64,000 nucleotides of DNA from Gaiellasilicea sp963806955. Lineage in GTDB: Bacteria > Actinomycetota > Thermoleophilia > Gaiellales > Gaiellaceae. Location of the stretch: NCBI GenBank assembly GCA_963806955.1, contig CAWDZG010000002.1, forward strand, positions 1,116,001 through 1,180,000, written 5' to 3'. The notes below the pieces were generated by a model that made no database searches, was not told the origin of the DNA, and worked only from the letters and a program-made list of their open reading frames with translations. A program made the translations under genes and the position numbers. Of the stretch, positions 33,793-43,345 are shown in pieces (positions within the stretch are counted from its first letter, which is position 1; every line of letters begins with the position of its first letter).

Positions 33793-34920
33793 TTGTCCTA
33801 CCGGTGGGCCGTCCTCGCCGCGGGGACCGCCGCCCAGGCCGCGTTCTCCACGATCTCGTTCGCGATCGCCGTGCTCGCTCCGGCGCTGCGCGACAAGTAC
33901 GACCTCAGCCTGACCGAGATCGGGATCGTGCTCGCCGCGGAGTGGATCGGGCTGACGTTCGCGCTGCTGCCGTGGGGGTTCGCGGTCGACCGCTTCGGCG
34001 AGCGCTGGACCCTCGCGGGCGGGCTCGCGGTGTGCGCCGGCTTCCTCGCGGCCGCTGCCTACGCGCCGAGCTTCCACTGGCTGGTCGTGCTGCTCGGCCT
34101 CGCGGGGATCGCCGGCGGCAGCGTCCAGTCGGGGAGCGGCCGCGCCGTGATGCGCTGGTTCAAGGCGAGCGAACGGGGGCTCGCGCTCGGGGTGCGGCAG
34201 ACGGCCGTTCCGGTCGGCGGGGCGGTGGCCGCGCTCGTGCTGCCCGCGCTCGAGACGCCGAAGGCGGGCCTCCTCTTCGTCGCCGGCTTCGTGCTTGCGG
34301 GCGCGGTGCTCGGCGCGGTCATCCTTCGTGCGGGCACGGAGGAGCACATCGAGGCAGTGGACGTGGAGCTGACGCTCCGCGATCGCCGGCTCTGGCTCGC
34401 CTGCTGGGGCAGCGGGCTCTACCTCGTCGCCCAGGTGGCGATGATGGGCTTCGTCGTCCTCTTCCTCCACGACGAGCACGGCTTCTCGACCGCGCAGGCG
34501 GCCGGCGTCTTCGCGGTCGGGCAGGGCCTCGCCGCGGCGCTGCGAATCGGAGTCGGGCGCTGGTCCGACCTCGTCGGCTCGCGGGTGCGGCCGCTGCAGG
34601 TGATCGGCCTCGCCGTCGCGGCCACGGTCGGCGCCGTCGCCGCGCTGACGGGCGCCTCGACGTGGGTGCTCGTGCCGGCGCTCGTCGTGGCCACCGGGCT
34701 CTCGATGGCCTGGAACGGCCTCTCCTTCACGATCGCCGCCGAGCTCGGTGGGCGGCGCAGCGGCGCGGCGATCGGCTTCCAGCAGACGGTGCTCTCCGCG
34801 ATCGGCGTCGCCGCGCCGGTCGCGTTCGCGGCGGCTGTCTCCGCGACGTCGTGGGGCGTGGCCTTCGGGCTCGCCGCGCTCTTCCCGCTCGCCGGCGCTT
34901 GGCTCCTCCGCTCGCTTTAG
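33793..34920 (+). CDS. MFS transporter
   Basis: 375 residues, about twelve helices, TTG start 4 bp after the aldehyde dehydrogenase stop. Motif-A region DRFGERWTLAGGLAVCAGFL; GSVQSGSGRAVMRWFKASER and LGVRQTAVPVGGAVAALVLP are typical of the anion:cation/oxalate-formate-like branch. Position just ahead of purine genes suggests a nitrogen-compound or carboxylate importer; this is inference. Confidence 0.88.
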   Translation: MSYRWAVLAAGTAAQAAFSTISFAIAVLAPALRDKYDLSLTEIGIVLAAEWIGLTFALLPWGFAVDRFGERWTLAGGLAVCAGFLAAAAYAPSFHWLVVLLGLAGIAGGSVQSGSGRAVMRWFKASERGLALGVRQTAVPVGGAVAALVLPALETPKAGLLFVAGFVLAGAVLGAVILRAGTEEHIEAVDVELTLRDRRLWLACWGSGLYLVAQVAMMGFVVLFLHDEHGFSTAQAAGVFAVGQGLAAALRIGVGRWSDLVGSRVRPLQVIGLAVAATVGAVAALTGASTWVLVPALVVATGLSMAWNGLSFTIAAELGGRRSGAAIGFQQTVLSAIGVAAPVAFAAAVSATSWGVAFGLAALFPLAGAWLLRSL

Positions 34921-34929
34921 GCTGCCGGC

Positions 34930-35922
34930 ATGCGGGTCATGGAGCGTCTCGAGCAGCTGGCCGTCATGGGCGACCGGATCGGCTACTCGGCCGAGGAGGA
35001 CGCGGCGCACGAGCTCGCCGCCGGCTGGTTCCGCGAGGCCGGGCTCGAGGTCGAGGTCGACGCAGCAGGCAACCTGATCGGGCGCGTCCCCGGCGGCACG
35101 CGCCAGGTCTGGACGGGCTCGCACCTCGACACCGTTCCCAGCTCCGGACGCTTCGACGGCACGCTCGGCGTGCTCGCCGGGCTGGAGGCGGTCGAGCGGC
35201 TCGGGACACCCGGGCTCGCCGTCGTCGTCTTCCGCGACGAGGAGCGCGGCTGCGCCGGGAGCAAGGGCTGCGCGGCGCGCCCGGATGCCTACGTCGAGGT
35301 GCACATCGAGCAGGGACCGACGCTGCTGAACGCGGACGCGCCGCTCGGCGTCGTCACGTCGATCGTCGGCTACGTCCACGGGCGGCGCACGTTCACGGGC
35401 AGTGCCGGCCACGCCGGGACGACGCCGATGGACGTGCGCGAGGACGCGCTCGTCGCCGCCGCCGAGTTCGTCCTACACGCGCGCGAAGTCGCCCGCGGGA
35501 TCGAGGGAGCGGTCGCGACGGTCGGCCGCGTGACGGTCGAGCCCGGCGGCACCAACGTGATCCCCGGCCGTGTCGTCGTCTCGGTCGACGCACGCGCGCC
35601 CGATGCCGGGCGGCTCGACCGGCTCGCAGCCGCGCTCGAGGTCGAGGAGCCGATCCGCACCGAGCCCTCGCCGATGTCGGAGGAGATTCGCGCTGCGCTG
35701 CGGGCCGCGGTCGCGGAGGCGGGAGCGCCCGTGCTCGAGCTGCCCTCGGGCGCCGGGCACGACGCGGGCATCCTCGCGACCGCCGGCGTCCCGTCGGGGA
35801 TGCTCTTCGTCCGCAGCTTGAACGGCGGCGTCAGCCACAACCCGGCGGAGCTCAGCTCGGAGGAGGACATCGCGCTCGCAGTGGACGCGCTGACCGGCGC
35901 GCTCGGCAGGCTGGTGGCATGA
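34930..35922 (+). CDS. M20-family amidohydrolase (allantoate amidohydrolase-like)
   Basis: 330 residues, shorter than AllC. Metal sites: GSHLDTVPSSGRFDGTLGVL, DEERGCAGSKG, HIEQGPTLLN; dimer domain TGSAGHAGTTPMD; C-terminal GAGHDAGILATAGVPSGML and GVSHNPAELSS. In this purine-degradation neighbourhood, removal of ammonia from allantoate is the likely role. ATGA overlap with the following cupin gene. Confidence 0.9.
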   Translation: MRVMERLEQLAVMGDRIGYSAEEDAAHELAAGWFREAGLEVEVDAAGNLIGRVPGGTRQVWTGSHLDTVPSSGRFDGTLGVLAGLEAVERLGTPGLAVVVFRDEERGCAGSKGCAARPDAYVEVHIEQGPTLLNADAPLGVVTSIVGYVHGRRTFTGSAGHAGTTPMDVREDALVAAAEFVLHAREVARGIEGAVATVGRVTVEPGGTNVIPGRVVVSVDARAPDAGRLDRLAAALEVEEPIRTEPSPMSEEIRAALRAAVAEAGAPVLELPSGAGHDAGILATAGVPSGMLFVRSLNGGVSHNPAELSSEEDIALAVDALTGALGRLVA

Positions 35923-36266
35923 AGGCAGTCGTCGTCGGGCCGGGCGAGGGCCACCGCGTCGGCAACGTCGAGTTCCTCGCGCGGAGCGCCGACACACCGC
36001 GTTTCAACCTCGCCGTGATCGAGATCCAGCCGCACCGCGGCGGCCCGCCCGAGCACCTGCACGAGGCGGAGGACGATGCGTTCTACATCCTCGAGGGCGA
36101 GCTCACGTTCGGCGTCGAGGGCGAGGAGGTTGTCGCAGGCCCGGGCACGTTCGTGCTCGTCCCGCCCGGCGTTCGCCACACCTTCCGCAACGACGGCGAC
36201 GCACGCGTGCGCATGGTCAACATCCACGCGCCGGCCGGGTTCGACCTCCGCCTGGAAGGAGGCTAG
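35919..36266 (+). CDS. Small cupin protein
   Basis: 115 residues, one cupin barrel: HRGGPPEHLHEAEDDAFYIL (metal His/Glu) and GPGTFVLVPPGVRHTFRNDG (second motif His). Translationally coupled to the amidohydrolase, so it may handle an unstable intermediate or act as a sensor. It is too small for the bicupin ureidoglycine aminohydrolase. Confidence 0.85.
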   Translation: MKAVVVGPGEGHRVGNVEFLARSADTPRFNLAVIEIQPHRGGPPEHLHEAEDDAFYILEGELTFGVEGEEVVAGPGTFVLVPPGVRHTFRNDGDARVRMVNIHAPAGFDLRLEGG

Positions 36267-36672
36267 AGCCTCGCGGAACGAGATCGGCTGCGCGCCTTCC
36301 CAGAGCGTCAGCCGGCCGAGCTCCTTCAGCTGCTCGGCGCCCTCGACGAGGGTGGCGAAGTGGTTCGCCCACAGGTGCCCCGCCTTGCTCGCGAACGAGC
36401 AGTAGCCGTACGGGAAGAGCAGCTCCGTCTCGCTCTCGCCGCCCGGGTAGAGCGCGAGCTCGCCCGGGTGCGGGTAGCTCGTCGCGTTCTCGGGGCCGAT
36501 CCCGAGGTCGCGGTCGCCCCAGGGGATCCAGTTCGACTCGCCGCTCCAGCGGCAGTGGATGATCCGGTCCTCGAGCGGCAGGATCGCCCTTGAACGCTGC
36601 GACCGTCTGCGGCGCCAGCTCGTCCTCCCAGCGGGCGACGAAGCGCATTCCGGCTGCGGTGATCTCGAGCAC
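36263..36672 (-). CDS. DUF3830 family protein, frameshifted
   Basis: About 136 residues. From GTG 36672: LEITAAGMRFVARWEDELAP; one extra G near 36588 moves the frame to ILPLEDRIIHCRWSGESNWI, HPGELALYPGGESETELLFP, YGYCSFASKAGHLWANHFAT and LWEGAQPISFREA. DUF3830 has a cyclophilin-like fold and often lies beside amide- or purine-catabolism genes. The stop is not resolved; a second indel next to the cupin TAG (CTAG palindrome) is likely. Last gene of the leftward purine operon, 10 bp after puuD. Confidence 0.75.
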
Positions 36673-36682
36673 GGCGGGGACC

Positions 36683-37834
36683 CTACCCGCGCGCCGCGGC
36701 CCACGCGACGAGCTGCGCGCGCTCGTCGTCGGTGAGGCCGGTCGCATTGCCCGGGGGCATCGCACGGGAGCTCACCTGGCGCTCGATCGCCGCTGCGTGC
36801 CGCTCGATCCCCGCGAGATCCTCGAGCCGCACGCCGTTCGGCGCCGAGACGCCGGAGTGGCAGGTCGCGCACCGCTGCGTGACGATCGCCGCTGCCTCCG
36901 CGTCGGTCGGGACGCTTGCGGTCGCGACGTCGTCGGGCGCGAGCGCGACGACGAGCACGGCCGCCCCGACGGCAGCCGCGCCGAGGATCCACCACTCCCG
37001 CCGCCCGACGTGCCAGCGGTTGAAGAAGTGCCGGATCGCGGCGACGAGCGCGAAGATCGCGAGCAGGACGAGCCAGGCCTGGCCGGCGCCGAACGCGAGC
37101 GGGAAGTGGCCCGCGAGCATCGTGAAGACGACCGGCAGCGTCAGGTAGTTGTTGTGGACCGAGCGCTGCTTCGCGCGCAGGCCCGGCCCCGGGTCGGGCT
37201 CGCGCCCCTGCTGCTTCGCCCGGACGAGCTCCCAGTGGGCGGGGATGATCACGAGGAAGACGTTCGCCGCCATGATCGTGCCGAGCATCGCGCCGACCTG
37301 GAGGAAGGCCGCGCGGGCCGCGAAGATCTCTCCCGCGGCGTAGGCGGAGAGCGTCACGAGGATCGCCACCGCGAGGGCGACGAGCCGGTCGTCGCGGAGG
37401 AAGCGGCAGGCGGCGTCGTACGCCAGCCAGGCGAGCGCGAGCCCGCCCGCCGAGAGCGCGACCGCCTGCCAGGACGCGAGGTCGGCGACGGCCGGGTCGA
37501 CGAGGCGGGTGCCGGCGTCGAGCCAGTAGAGGAGGACGAGCAGGCCGAACCCCGAGAGCCAGGTCGTGTACGCCTCCCACTTGAACCAGTGCAGCTGCTC
37601 GGGAAGGCGCGGCGGCGCGACCTTGTACTTCTGCGAGTGGTAGAAGCCGCCGCCGTGCACGCCCCAGTACTCGCCGGCGACACCGCGGGCTGCGTCCTCC
37701 TCGGCCGCCGGCGGGCGCAGGCCGAGGTCGAGCCGGATGAAATAGAACGACGCCCCGATCCAGGCGATCCCCGCGACGACGTGGAGGAAGCGCAGGAGGA
37801 GGTCGGCGACGTCCTTCAGGTAGTCCGCGTCCAC
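36683..37834 (-). CDS. puuD: Membrane urate hydroxylase with cytochrome c domain (PuuD)
   Basis: 383 residues from GTG 37834. Eight or so helices with family signatures RFLHVVAGIAWIGASFYFIR, EYWGVHGGGFYHSQKYKVAP and HNNYLTLPVVFTMLAGHFPL, then a C-terminal heme c domain with CATCHSG and distal Met in RAMPPGNATGLTDDER. PuuD oxidises urate to 5-hydroxyisourate and passes electrons to the respiratory chain, replacing soluble uricase. Start overlaps the uraD end by 19 bp. Confidence 0.95.
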   Translation of the reverse strand: MDADYLKDVADLLLRFLHVVAGIAWIGASFYFIRLDLGLRPPAAEEDAARGVAGEYWGVHGGGFYHSQKYKVAPPRLPEQLHWFKWEAYTTWLSGFGLLVLLYWLDAGTRLVDPAVADLASWQAVALSAGGLALAWLAYDAACRFLRDDRLVALAVAILVTLSAYAAGEIFAARAAFLQVGAMLGTIMAANVFLVIIPAHWELVRAKQQGREPDPGPGLRAKQRSVHNNYLTLPVVFTMLAGHFPLAFGAGQAWLVLLAIFALVAAIRHFFNRWHVGRREWWILGAAAVGAAVLVVALAPDDVATASVPTDAEAAAIVTQRCATCHSGVSAPNGVRLEDLAGIERHAAAIERQVSSRAMPPGNATGLTDDERAQLVAWAAARG

Positions 37835-38259
37835 CGGTCCCTCGCGATCGCGACGAGCTCGCTCACGCCGGTCCGGAGCTCCTCGTCGTGCGTCCGCGCG
37901 AGCCGCTCGCGCAGCACCTCGAGGATCTCCGCCTTCGGGCGGCGGTCGACGAAGACGACGAAGCGGAAGCCGAACTTCTCCTCGTACACCTGGTTCAGAT
38001 AGGCGAGCTCGGAGAGGACGACCGGATCGTGGTCGAGCCCCTGCTCCTCCGCGGAGCGGGCGGAGAGGCCCGACCGGGCGCCGATCGCGGGGTGCGCGGC
38101 GAGCGCCTCGACCAGCTCTTCCTCCGGCAGCCCCGCGACGACCTCGTCCGCCTGGCCGAGCGGGTCGTCGAGCTCGGCGAGCCGCTCGACGAGGGCCGTG
38201 CGCCCTTCGAAGAGCTCGGCGAGCTCCTCGACGGTCAACTGCCGCGGTAGCTCGCGCAC
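37816..38259 (-). CDS. uraD: OHCU decarboxylase
   Basis: 147 residues from GTG 38259. Decarboxylates 2-oxo-4-hydroxy-4-carboxy-5-ureidoimidazoline to S-allantoin. AAHPAIGARSGLSARSAEEQ holds the catalytic His and following Gly; LAYLNQVYEEKFGFRFVVFV and RLARTHDEELRTGVSELVAI are family hallmarks. Overlaps uraH by 25 bp and puuD by 19 bp, so one polycistronic unit. Confidence 0.95.
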   Translation of the reverse strand: MRELPRQLTVEELAELFEGRTALVERLAELDDPLGQADEVVAGLPEEELVEALAAHPAIGARSGLSARSAEEQGLDHDPVVLSELAYLNQVYEEKFGFRFVVFVDRRPKAEILEVLRERLARTHDEELRTGVSELVAIARDRWTRTT

Positions 38260-38522
38260 GAGTAGGGCGAGACGAGGAGCGGGACGTGGTAGTGGCCCTC
38301 GTCGAGCTCGACCTCGAGCTCGACGCGGCGGAAGAAGGGGGACGGCGGGTGGAAGACGAGCCGGTACGTGCCGGGGTCGAGCGACTCCGCGAGCCGCGCC
38401 CGGCCGTCGTCGTCGGTGCGCATCTCGGCCATGAACATGTCCCCGCGGTAGAGCACGACCAGCACTCCGGCCGCGGGCTGCCCGGCCGCAGTGTCGAGCA
38501 CATGGGTCGAGAGCGAGGTCAC
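38235..38522 (-). CDS. uraH: 5-hydroxyisourate hydrolase
   Basis: 95-residue transthyretin-like protein. N-terminal LSTHVLDTAAGQPAAGVLV (catalytic His), RTDDDGRA, and the C-terminal signature SCASYRGS. Second step of the urate pathway. GTG start overlaps the deaminase stop (GTGA). Confidence 0.96.
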   Translation of the reverse strand: MTSLSTHVLDTAAGQPAAGVLVVLYRGDMFMAEMRTDDDGRARLAESLDPGTYRLVFHPPSPFFRRVELEVELDEGHYHVPLLVSPYSCASYRGS

Positions 38523-39853
38523 GAAGCGAATCTACGCGACTGCACCCGGTGCGCGCGAGCGATTTCGGCCTCGTCGGCCCGGACGAGCGCGCCGCCCTGG
38601 ACGACGAGCTCGCCGCCGACGTAGAGCCGGTCGACCCGGTCGGCCCCCGCGAAGACCAGCCCGGCGACCGGATCGGCTGCGCCGCCGAGCTCGAGCCCGT
38701 CGGTCGGCCAGACCGCGAGGTCGGCGCAGCGGCCCGGCTCGATCGCGCCGAGGTCGTCGCGGGCGAGCACGGCGGCGCCGCCGCGCGTGCCCAGCCGGAT
38801 CGCCTCACGGGCGGTCATCGCCTGCGGCCCGCCGCGCCCGCGCGCCACGAGCAGCGCCTGCTTGACCTCGTTGAACAGGTGGCTGCGCTCGTTCGAGGCC
38901 GACCCGTCGACGCCGAGCCCGACCCGGACGCCGGCTGCCATCATCGCCTGCACCGGCGCGACCCCTGCGCCGAGGCGCAGGTTCGACGTCGGGCAGTGCG
39001 CGACGCCCGTTCCCGTGGCCGCGAAGCGCCGGATCTCGCCGTCCGAGAGGTGGACGCAGTGCGCGCACCAGACGTCACCGTCGAGCCAGCCCAGCGAGTC
39101 GAGGTACTCGACGGGCGTGCAGCCGTAGAGCTCCTGGCAGTAGGCCTCCTCCTCGACCGTCTCCGCGAGATGCGTATGCAGCTGGAGCCCCAGCCGGCGG
39201 GCGAGCTCGGCCGACTCGGTCATCAGCCGGCCGGTGACCGAGAACGGCGAGCACGGTGCAACGGCGATCTGGACGCGTGCGCCCGGGCCGGTCTCGTGCA
39301 GCTCTCCGACCAGCCGTTCGGTGTCGGCGAGGACGGCGTCGATCTTCTCGACCAGCTCGTCGGGCGGCAGGCCGCCGTCGGAGACGCCGAGGTCCATCGA
39401 GCCGCGCGAGGCGACGATGCGGCAGCCCAGCTCCCGCGCGGCCTGCACCTCGGCCTCGACGAACCCGGTGCGTCCGCGCGGAAAGACGTAGTGGTGATCG
39501 AAGACGGTCGTGCACCCCGAGAGCATCAGCTCGGCAATCCCGGTGCGCGCAGCGGCGTACTCGGCCTCGGCGTCGATCCGCGCCCAGGTCGGGTAGAGCT
39601 CGACAAGCCATTCGAACAGCGTCGCCTCCTGCGCCCGGGCGCGCGTGAGCGTCTGGTAGAGGTGGTGATGCGTGTTGACGAGCCCGGGGGTGACGAGGGC
39701 GCCGCCGAGACCCGTCCGCTCGTCCGCCTCCGGCTCGGCGCCGGTCCCCACCTGGAGGACGAAGCCGTCCTCGACCAGGATCCAGCCCTCCGCGTGCTCG
39801 GTGCCCTCGTCGTCCATCGTCAGCACGTACGCGTCGGCGAGCAGGGACCTCAT
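38519..39853 (-). CDS. Amidohydrolase, 8-oxoguanine deaminase type
   Basis: 444 residues from ATG 39853. Zinc ligands in GLVNTHHHLYQTLTRARAQE, HTHLAETVEEEAYC, and HCVHLSDGEIRR; GVDGSASNERSHLFNEVKQA. The LFEWLVELYPTWARID and SGCTTVFDHHYVFPRG stretches fit the 8-oxoguanine/isoguanine deaminase branch of the cytosine/guanine deaminase group. It would feed 2-amino-oxopurines into urate or xanthine. First gene of the leftward operon, 25 bp from the divergent xanthine dehydrogenase. Confidence 0.9.
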   Translation of the reverse strand: MRSLLADAYVLTMDDEGTEHAEGWILVEDGFVLQVGTGAEPEADERTGLGGALVTPGLVNTHHHLYQTLTRARAQEATLFEWLVELYPTWARIDAEAEYAAARTGIAELMLSGCTTVFDHHYVFPRGRTGFVEAEVQAARELGCRIVASRGSMDLGVSDGGLPPDELVEKIDAVLADTERLVGELHETGPGARVQIAVAPCSPFSVTGRLMTESAELARRLGLQLHTHLAETVEEEAYCQELYGCTPVEYLDSLGWLDGDVWCAHCVHLSDGEIRRFAATGTGVAHCPTSNLRLGAGVAPVQAMMAAGVRVGLGVDGSASNERSHLFNEVKQALLVARGRGGPQAMTAREAIRLGTRGGAAVLARDDLGAIEPGRCADLAVWPTDGLELGGAADPVAGLVFAGADRVDRLYVGGELVVQGGALVRADEAEIARAHRVQSRRFAS

Positions 39854-39878
39854 GCCTTCGTACCGTATCTTTGCCCTC

Positions 39879-40670
39879 ATGGACGTGATCACCCCTCGTT
39901 CGCTCGACGAGGCCCTACGGCTGAAGTCCGAGCTCCCTGACGCGCGGCCGATCCAGGGGGGCACCGACCTGCTCGTCGAGCTCAACTTCGACCGCACGCG
40001 GCCGGAGGCGATCCTCAACCTGGCCGAGGTGCCCGAGCTGAAGGGGTGGACGCGCGAGAACGGCTCGGTTCGGCTGGGCGCCGGCCTCACCTACACCGAG
40101 GCGATGGTGCCGGAGCTGGCGCAGCTCCTGCCCGCGCTCGCGGAGGCGTCCCGCACGGTCGGCTCGCCCCAGATTCGCAACCGCGGCACGATCGGCGGCA
40201 ACCTCGGCACCGCGTCCCCCGCCGGCGACGCGCACCCGCCGCTGCTCGTCGAGCAGGCGACACTCGAGCTCGGCAGCGTCCGCGGCGTGCGCACGCTGCC
40301 GCTCGACGAGTTCTTCCTCGGCCCGAAGCGGAACGCGCTCGAGCCGGACGAGCTCGTGCTCGCCGTCCGCCTCGAGCCGGGCGGCCGTCCGCAGACCTTC
40401 ATGAAGGTGGGGCCGCGCAACGCGATGGTGATCGCCGTCTGCTCGCTCGCGGTCCTCGTCGACCGCGAGCGCGGCGAGCTGCGCGCGGCGTACGGCTCCG
40501 CCGGCCCGGTGCCTGCGCTCGTGCGCGCGCCGATCGACGCGCACGACGACTTCCCCGACCTCGTGGCGGACGCGGCGAGCCCGATCGACGACGTCCGCGG
40601 CACCGCCGCCTACCGCCGGCATGCGCTTCGCGTGCTCACCCGCCGCGCGCTCGATCGGGTCCTCGCGTGA
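39879..40670 (+). CDS. Xanthine dehydrogenase family, FAD-binding subunit
   Basis: 263 residues. FAD-binding ARPIQGGTDLLVELN, EASRTVGSPQIRNRGTIGGN and LGTASPAGDAHPPLLVEQAT; C-terminal CO-dehydrogenase-flavoprotein-like domain. First of three coupled genes: its TGA overlaps the GTG of the Fe-S subunit. The 25 bp to the divergent deaminase must contain control for both operons. Confidence 0.94.
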   Translation: MDVITPRSLDEALRLKSELPDARPIQGGTDLLVELNFDRTRPEAILNLAEVPELKGWTRENGSVRLGAGLTYTEAMVPELAQLLPALAEASRTVGSPQIRNRGTIGGNLGTASPAGDAHPPLLVEQATLELGSVRGVRTLPLDEFFLGPKRNALEPDELVLAVRLEPGGRPQTFMKVGPRNAMVIAVCSLAVLVDRERGELRAAYGSAGPVPALVRAPIDAHDDFPDLVADAASPIDDVRGTAAYRRHALRVLTRRALDRVLA

Positions 40671-41125
40671 AGATCCGGCTGACGATCAACGGCGAGGCGC
40701 GCGAGGCCGACGTCTGGGCCGGCGAGAGCCTGCTCACCACGCTGCGCGACGCGCTCGAGCTGCCCGGGTCGAAGAACGCCTGCGAGCAGGGCGAGTGCGG
40801 CTCGTGCTCGGTGCTGCTCGACGGCGACCTCGTCTGCGCCTGCCTCGTGCTCGCCGCGCAGGCAGACGGACATGCGGTGACGACGGTCGAGGGCCTGCGC
40901 GACGAGAGCGGCCTCCACCGGGTGCAGCAGGCGTTCGTCGAGGCAGGTGCCGTGCAGTGCGGCTTCTGCACACCGGGCCTCGTCGTCGCCACCGCCGCCC
41001 TGCTCGAGCGCGTGCCCGATCCGAGCGACGACGTGATCCGCGAGGAGCTCTCCGGCAATCTCTGCCGCTGTACCGGCTACGCCAAGATCTTCGACGCCGT
41101 CCGGCTCGCGGCGGGTCGCGCATGA
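40667..41125 (+). CDS. Xanthine dehydrogenase family, 2Fe-2S subunit
   Basis: 152 residues. First cluster: CEQGECGSCSVLLDGDLVCAC; second: AVQCGFCTPG and GNLCRCTGYAKI. Standard domain order plant-type ferredoxin then alpha-helical 2Fe-2S domain. GTG start overlaps the FAD subunit stop; ATGA overlap with the molybdenum subunit. Confidence 0.95.
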   Translation: MKIRLTINGEAREADVWAGESLLTTLRDALELPGSKNACEQGECGSCSVLLDGDLVCACLVLAAQADGHAVTTVEGLRDESGLHRVQQAFVEAGAVQCGFCTPGLVVATAALLERVPDPSDDVIREELSGNLCRCTGYAKIFDAVRLAAGRA

Positions 41126-43345
41126 CCACGACGGAGCAGCAACAGCGGCAGCTCCAGCGAGGTCGCGTCGGCGACGCGGTCAGCCGCCACGACGCGACGC
41201 CGAAGGTCACGGGCGAGTTCGCGTACTCGAGCGACCTGCATGCGGCCGGGATGCTCTGGGGTGTCACGGTCCGCAGCCCGCACGCGCACGCGCGGATCCT
41301 CGAGCTCGACATCTCGGAGGCGTTGACGATGGCCGGCGTCCACGCCGTGCTCACGCACGGAGACGTCCCGGGCCGGAAGACGTACGGGCTCGAGTTCGCC
41401 GACCAGCCCGTGCTGGCCGCCGACGTCGTGCGCTACTACGGCGAGCCGGTCGCGCTCGTCGCCGCCGAGGAGCCCGAGCAGGCGCGCCGCGCCGCCGCTG
41501 CCGTGCGGGTCGAGTACGAGGTGCTCGAGCCGGTCGTCGACATGGAGCGCGCCACCGAGCAGCCGCCGCTCCACCCGGAGCGGCCGACGATGGCGCACGG
41601 CTACCGGGAGGACGACCGCCCGAACGTCGTCCGCCATCTCGTGCTCCGCCACGGGGACCCCGAGGCCGAGGGCGACGTGACGGTCAGCGGCGTGTACGAG
41701 ATCGGGATCCAGGACCAGGCGTTCCTCGGCCCGGAGTCGGGCCTCGCGGTCCCGGACGGCGAGGGCGGTGTCGACATCCACGTCGCGACGCAGTGGCTGC
41801 ACGTCGACCGCGACCAGGTCGCGCCGTGCCTCGGGCTCGAGCCGGAGCAGGTGCGGATCCACCTCGCCGGCGTCGGTGGCGCCTTCGGCGGGCGCGAGGA
41901 CCTCTCGATGCAGATCCACGGCGCGATGCTGGCGCTGCACACCAAGCGGCCGGTGAAGATCGTCTACAACCGCGAGGAGTCGTTCTTCGGCCACGTCCAC
42001 CGCCACCCGGCCCGGATCTGGTGCGAGCACCGGGCGACCCGGGCAGGCGAGCTCGTCAACGTGCGCATGCGGATCCTGCTCGACGGCGGCGCGTACGCAT
42101 CGAGCTCGACGGCGGTGACCTCCAACGCCGCCTGCTTCGCGATCGGGCCGTACAAGGTCGCGAACGCGCTGATCGAGTCGACGTGCGTCTACACGAACAA
42201 CCCGCCCTGCGGCGCCATGCGCGGCTTCGGCGCCGTGCAGACCTGCTTCGCCGCCGAGGCCCAGATGGACAAGCTCGCCGCCGAGCTCGGGATCGATCCC
42301 GTCGAGCTCCGGCTCCTGAACGCGCTCGGCCCCGGCGATCTGCTTCCGACCGGGCAGCCGATCGAGGGCTCGCTGCCGACCGCCGACGTGATCCGCCGGG
42401 CCGCGGCCCTGCCCGTCCCCGAGCCCGAGCAGCTGCCGCGCGAGGCCATCCGACTGCCCGGCGGCGCCGGGAACACGACCCGCGGCGAGGGCGTCCAGCG
42501 CGGGGTCGGCTTCGCCGTCGGCTTCAAGAACATCTGCTACTCGGAGGGCTTCGACGACTCCACCGCCGCGCGGGTGCTCCTGCGCGCCGACGGCTCCGCC
42601 GAGATCCACTGTGCCTCCGCGGAGGTCGGCCAGGGCGTGACGGACGTCATCCTCCAGGTCGCCCGCACCGAGCTCGAGCACCGACGACGTCGTGCTCGCC
42701 CCGGCCGGGACGGCCATGGTCGGCTCGGCCGGATCGGCCTCCGCCTCGCGCATGACCTGGATGGCCGCCGGTGCCGTGCGGGACGCCTGTCGTGCGGCGC
42801 GCGAGGAGCAGGAGCGGGCGGGCGGCGACGTCGACGTCGAGCGTGTCTATCGCCATCCGCGCACGACGCCGCTCGACCCCGAGACGGGCCAGATCACGGG
42901 CGAGCGCGCGCATGTCTCGTTCGCGGTCGCGGCGATGCGCGTCGTCGCCGAGGTCGACGTCGACCTCGGGCTCACCCGCGTCGTCTGGATCGGCACCGCG
43001 CAGGACGTCGGCAAGGCCGTCAACCCGCTCGCGGTCGAGGGCCAGATCGAGGGAGGGACCGCGCAGGGCCTCGGCCTCGCGCTGATGGAGGAGATCCGCA
43101 CCCGGGACGGCCTGATCACGAATGCGAGCTTCACCGACTACCTGATCCCGACCGCGCTCGACATGCCTCCCGTCACGAGCGTGCTCGTCGAGGATCCGGA
43201 GCCCGATGCGCCCTACGGCCTGAAGGGCGTGGGCGAGCCGCCGACCGTCGTCTCGACCGCCGCGGTCGCCTCCGCGCTGCGGGCCGCGACCGGCCGAGCG
43301 CTGGCCCGTGTGCCGGTGCGGCCCGACGACATCGTCGGGCTCTAG
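41122..43345 (+). CDS. Xanthine dehydrogenase family, molybdopterin subunit, frameshifted
   Basis: About 740 codons once one extra base near 42680 is removed. First frame: FAYSSDLHAAGMLWGVTVRS, GIQDQAFLGPESGLAVPDG, GVGGAFGGREDLSMQIHGAM (molybdopterin GG motif), PPCGAMRGFGAVQTCFAAEA. Second frame: TAMVGSAGSASASRMTWMAA, IEGGTAQGLGLALMEEI, and GLKGVGEPPTVVSTAAV with the catalytic Glu. Oxidises xanthine (or a related purine) to urate, feeding PuuD encoded on the other strand. Confidence 0.9.
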
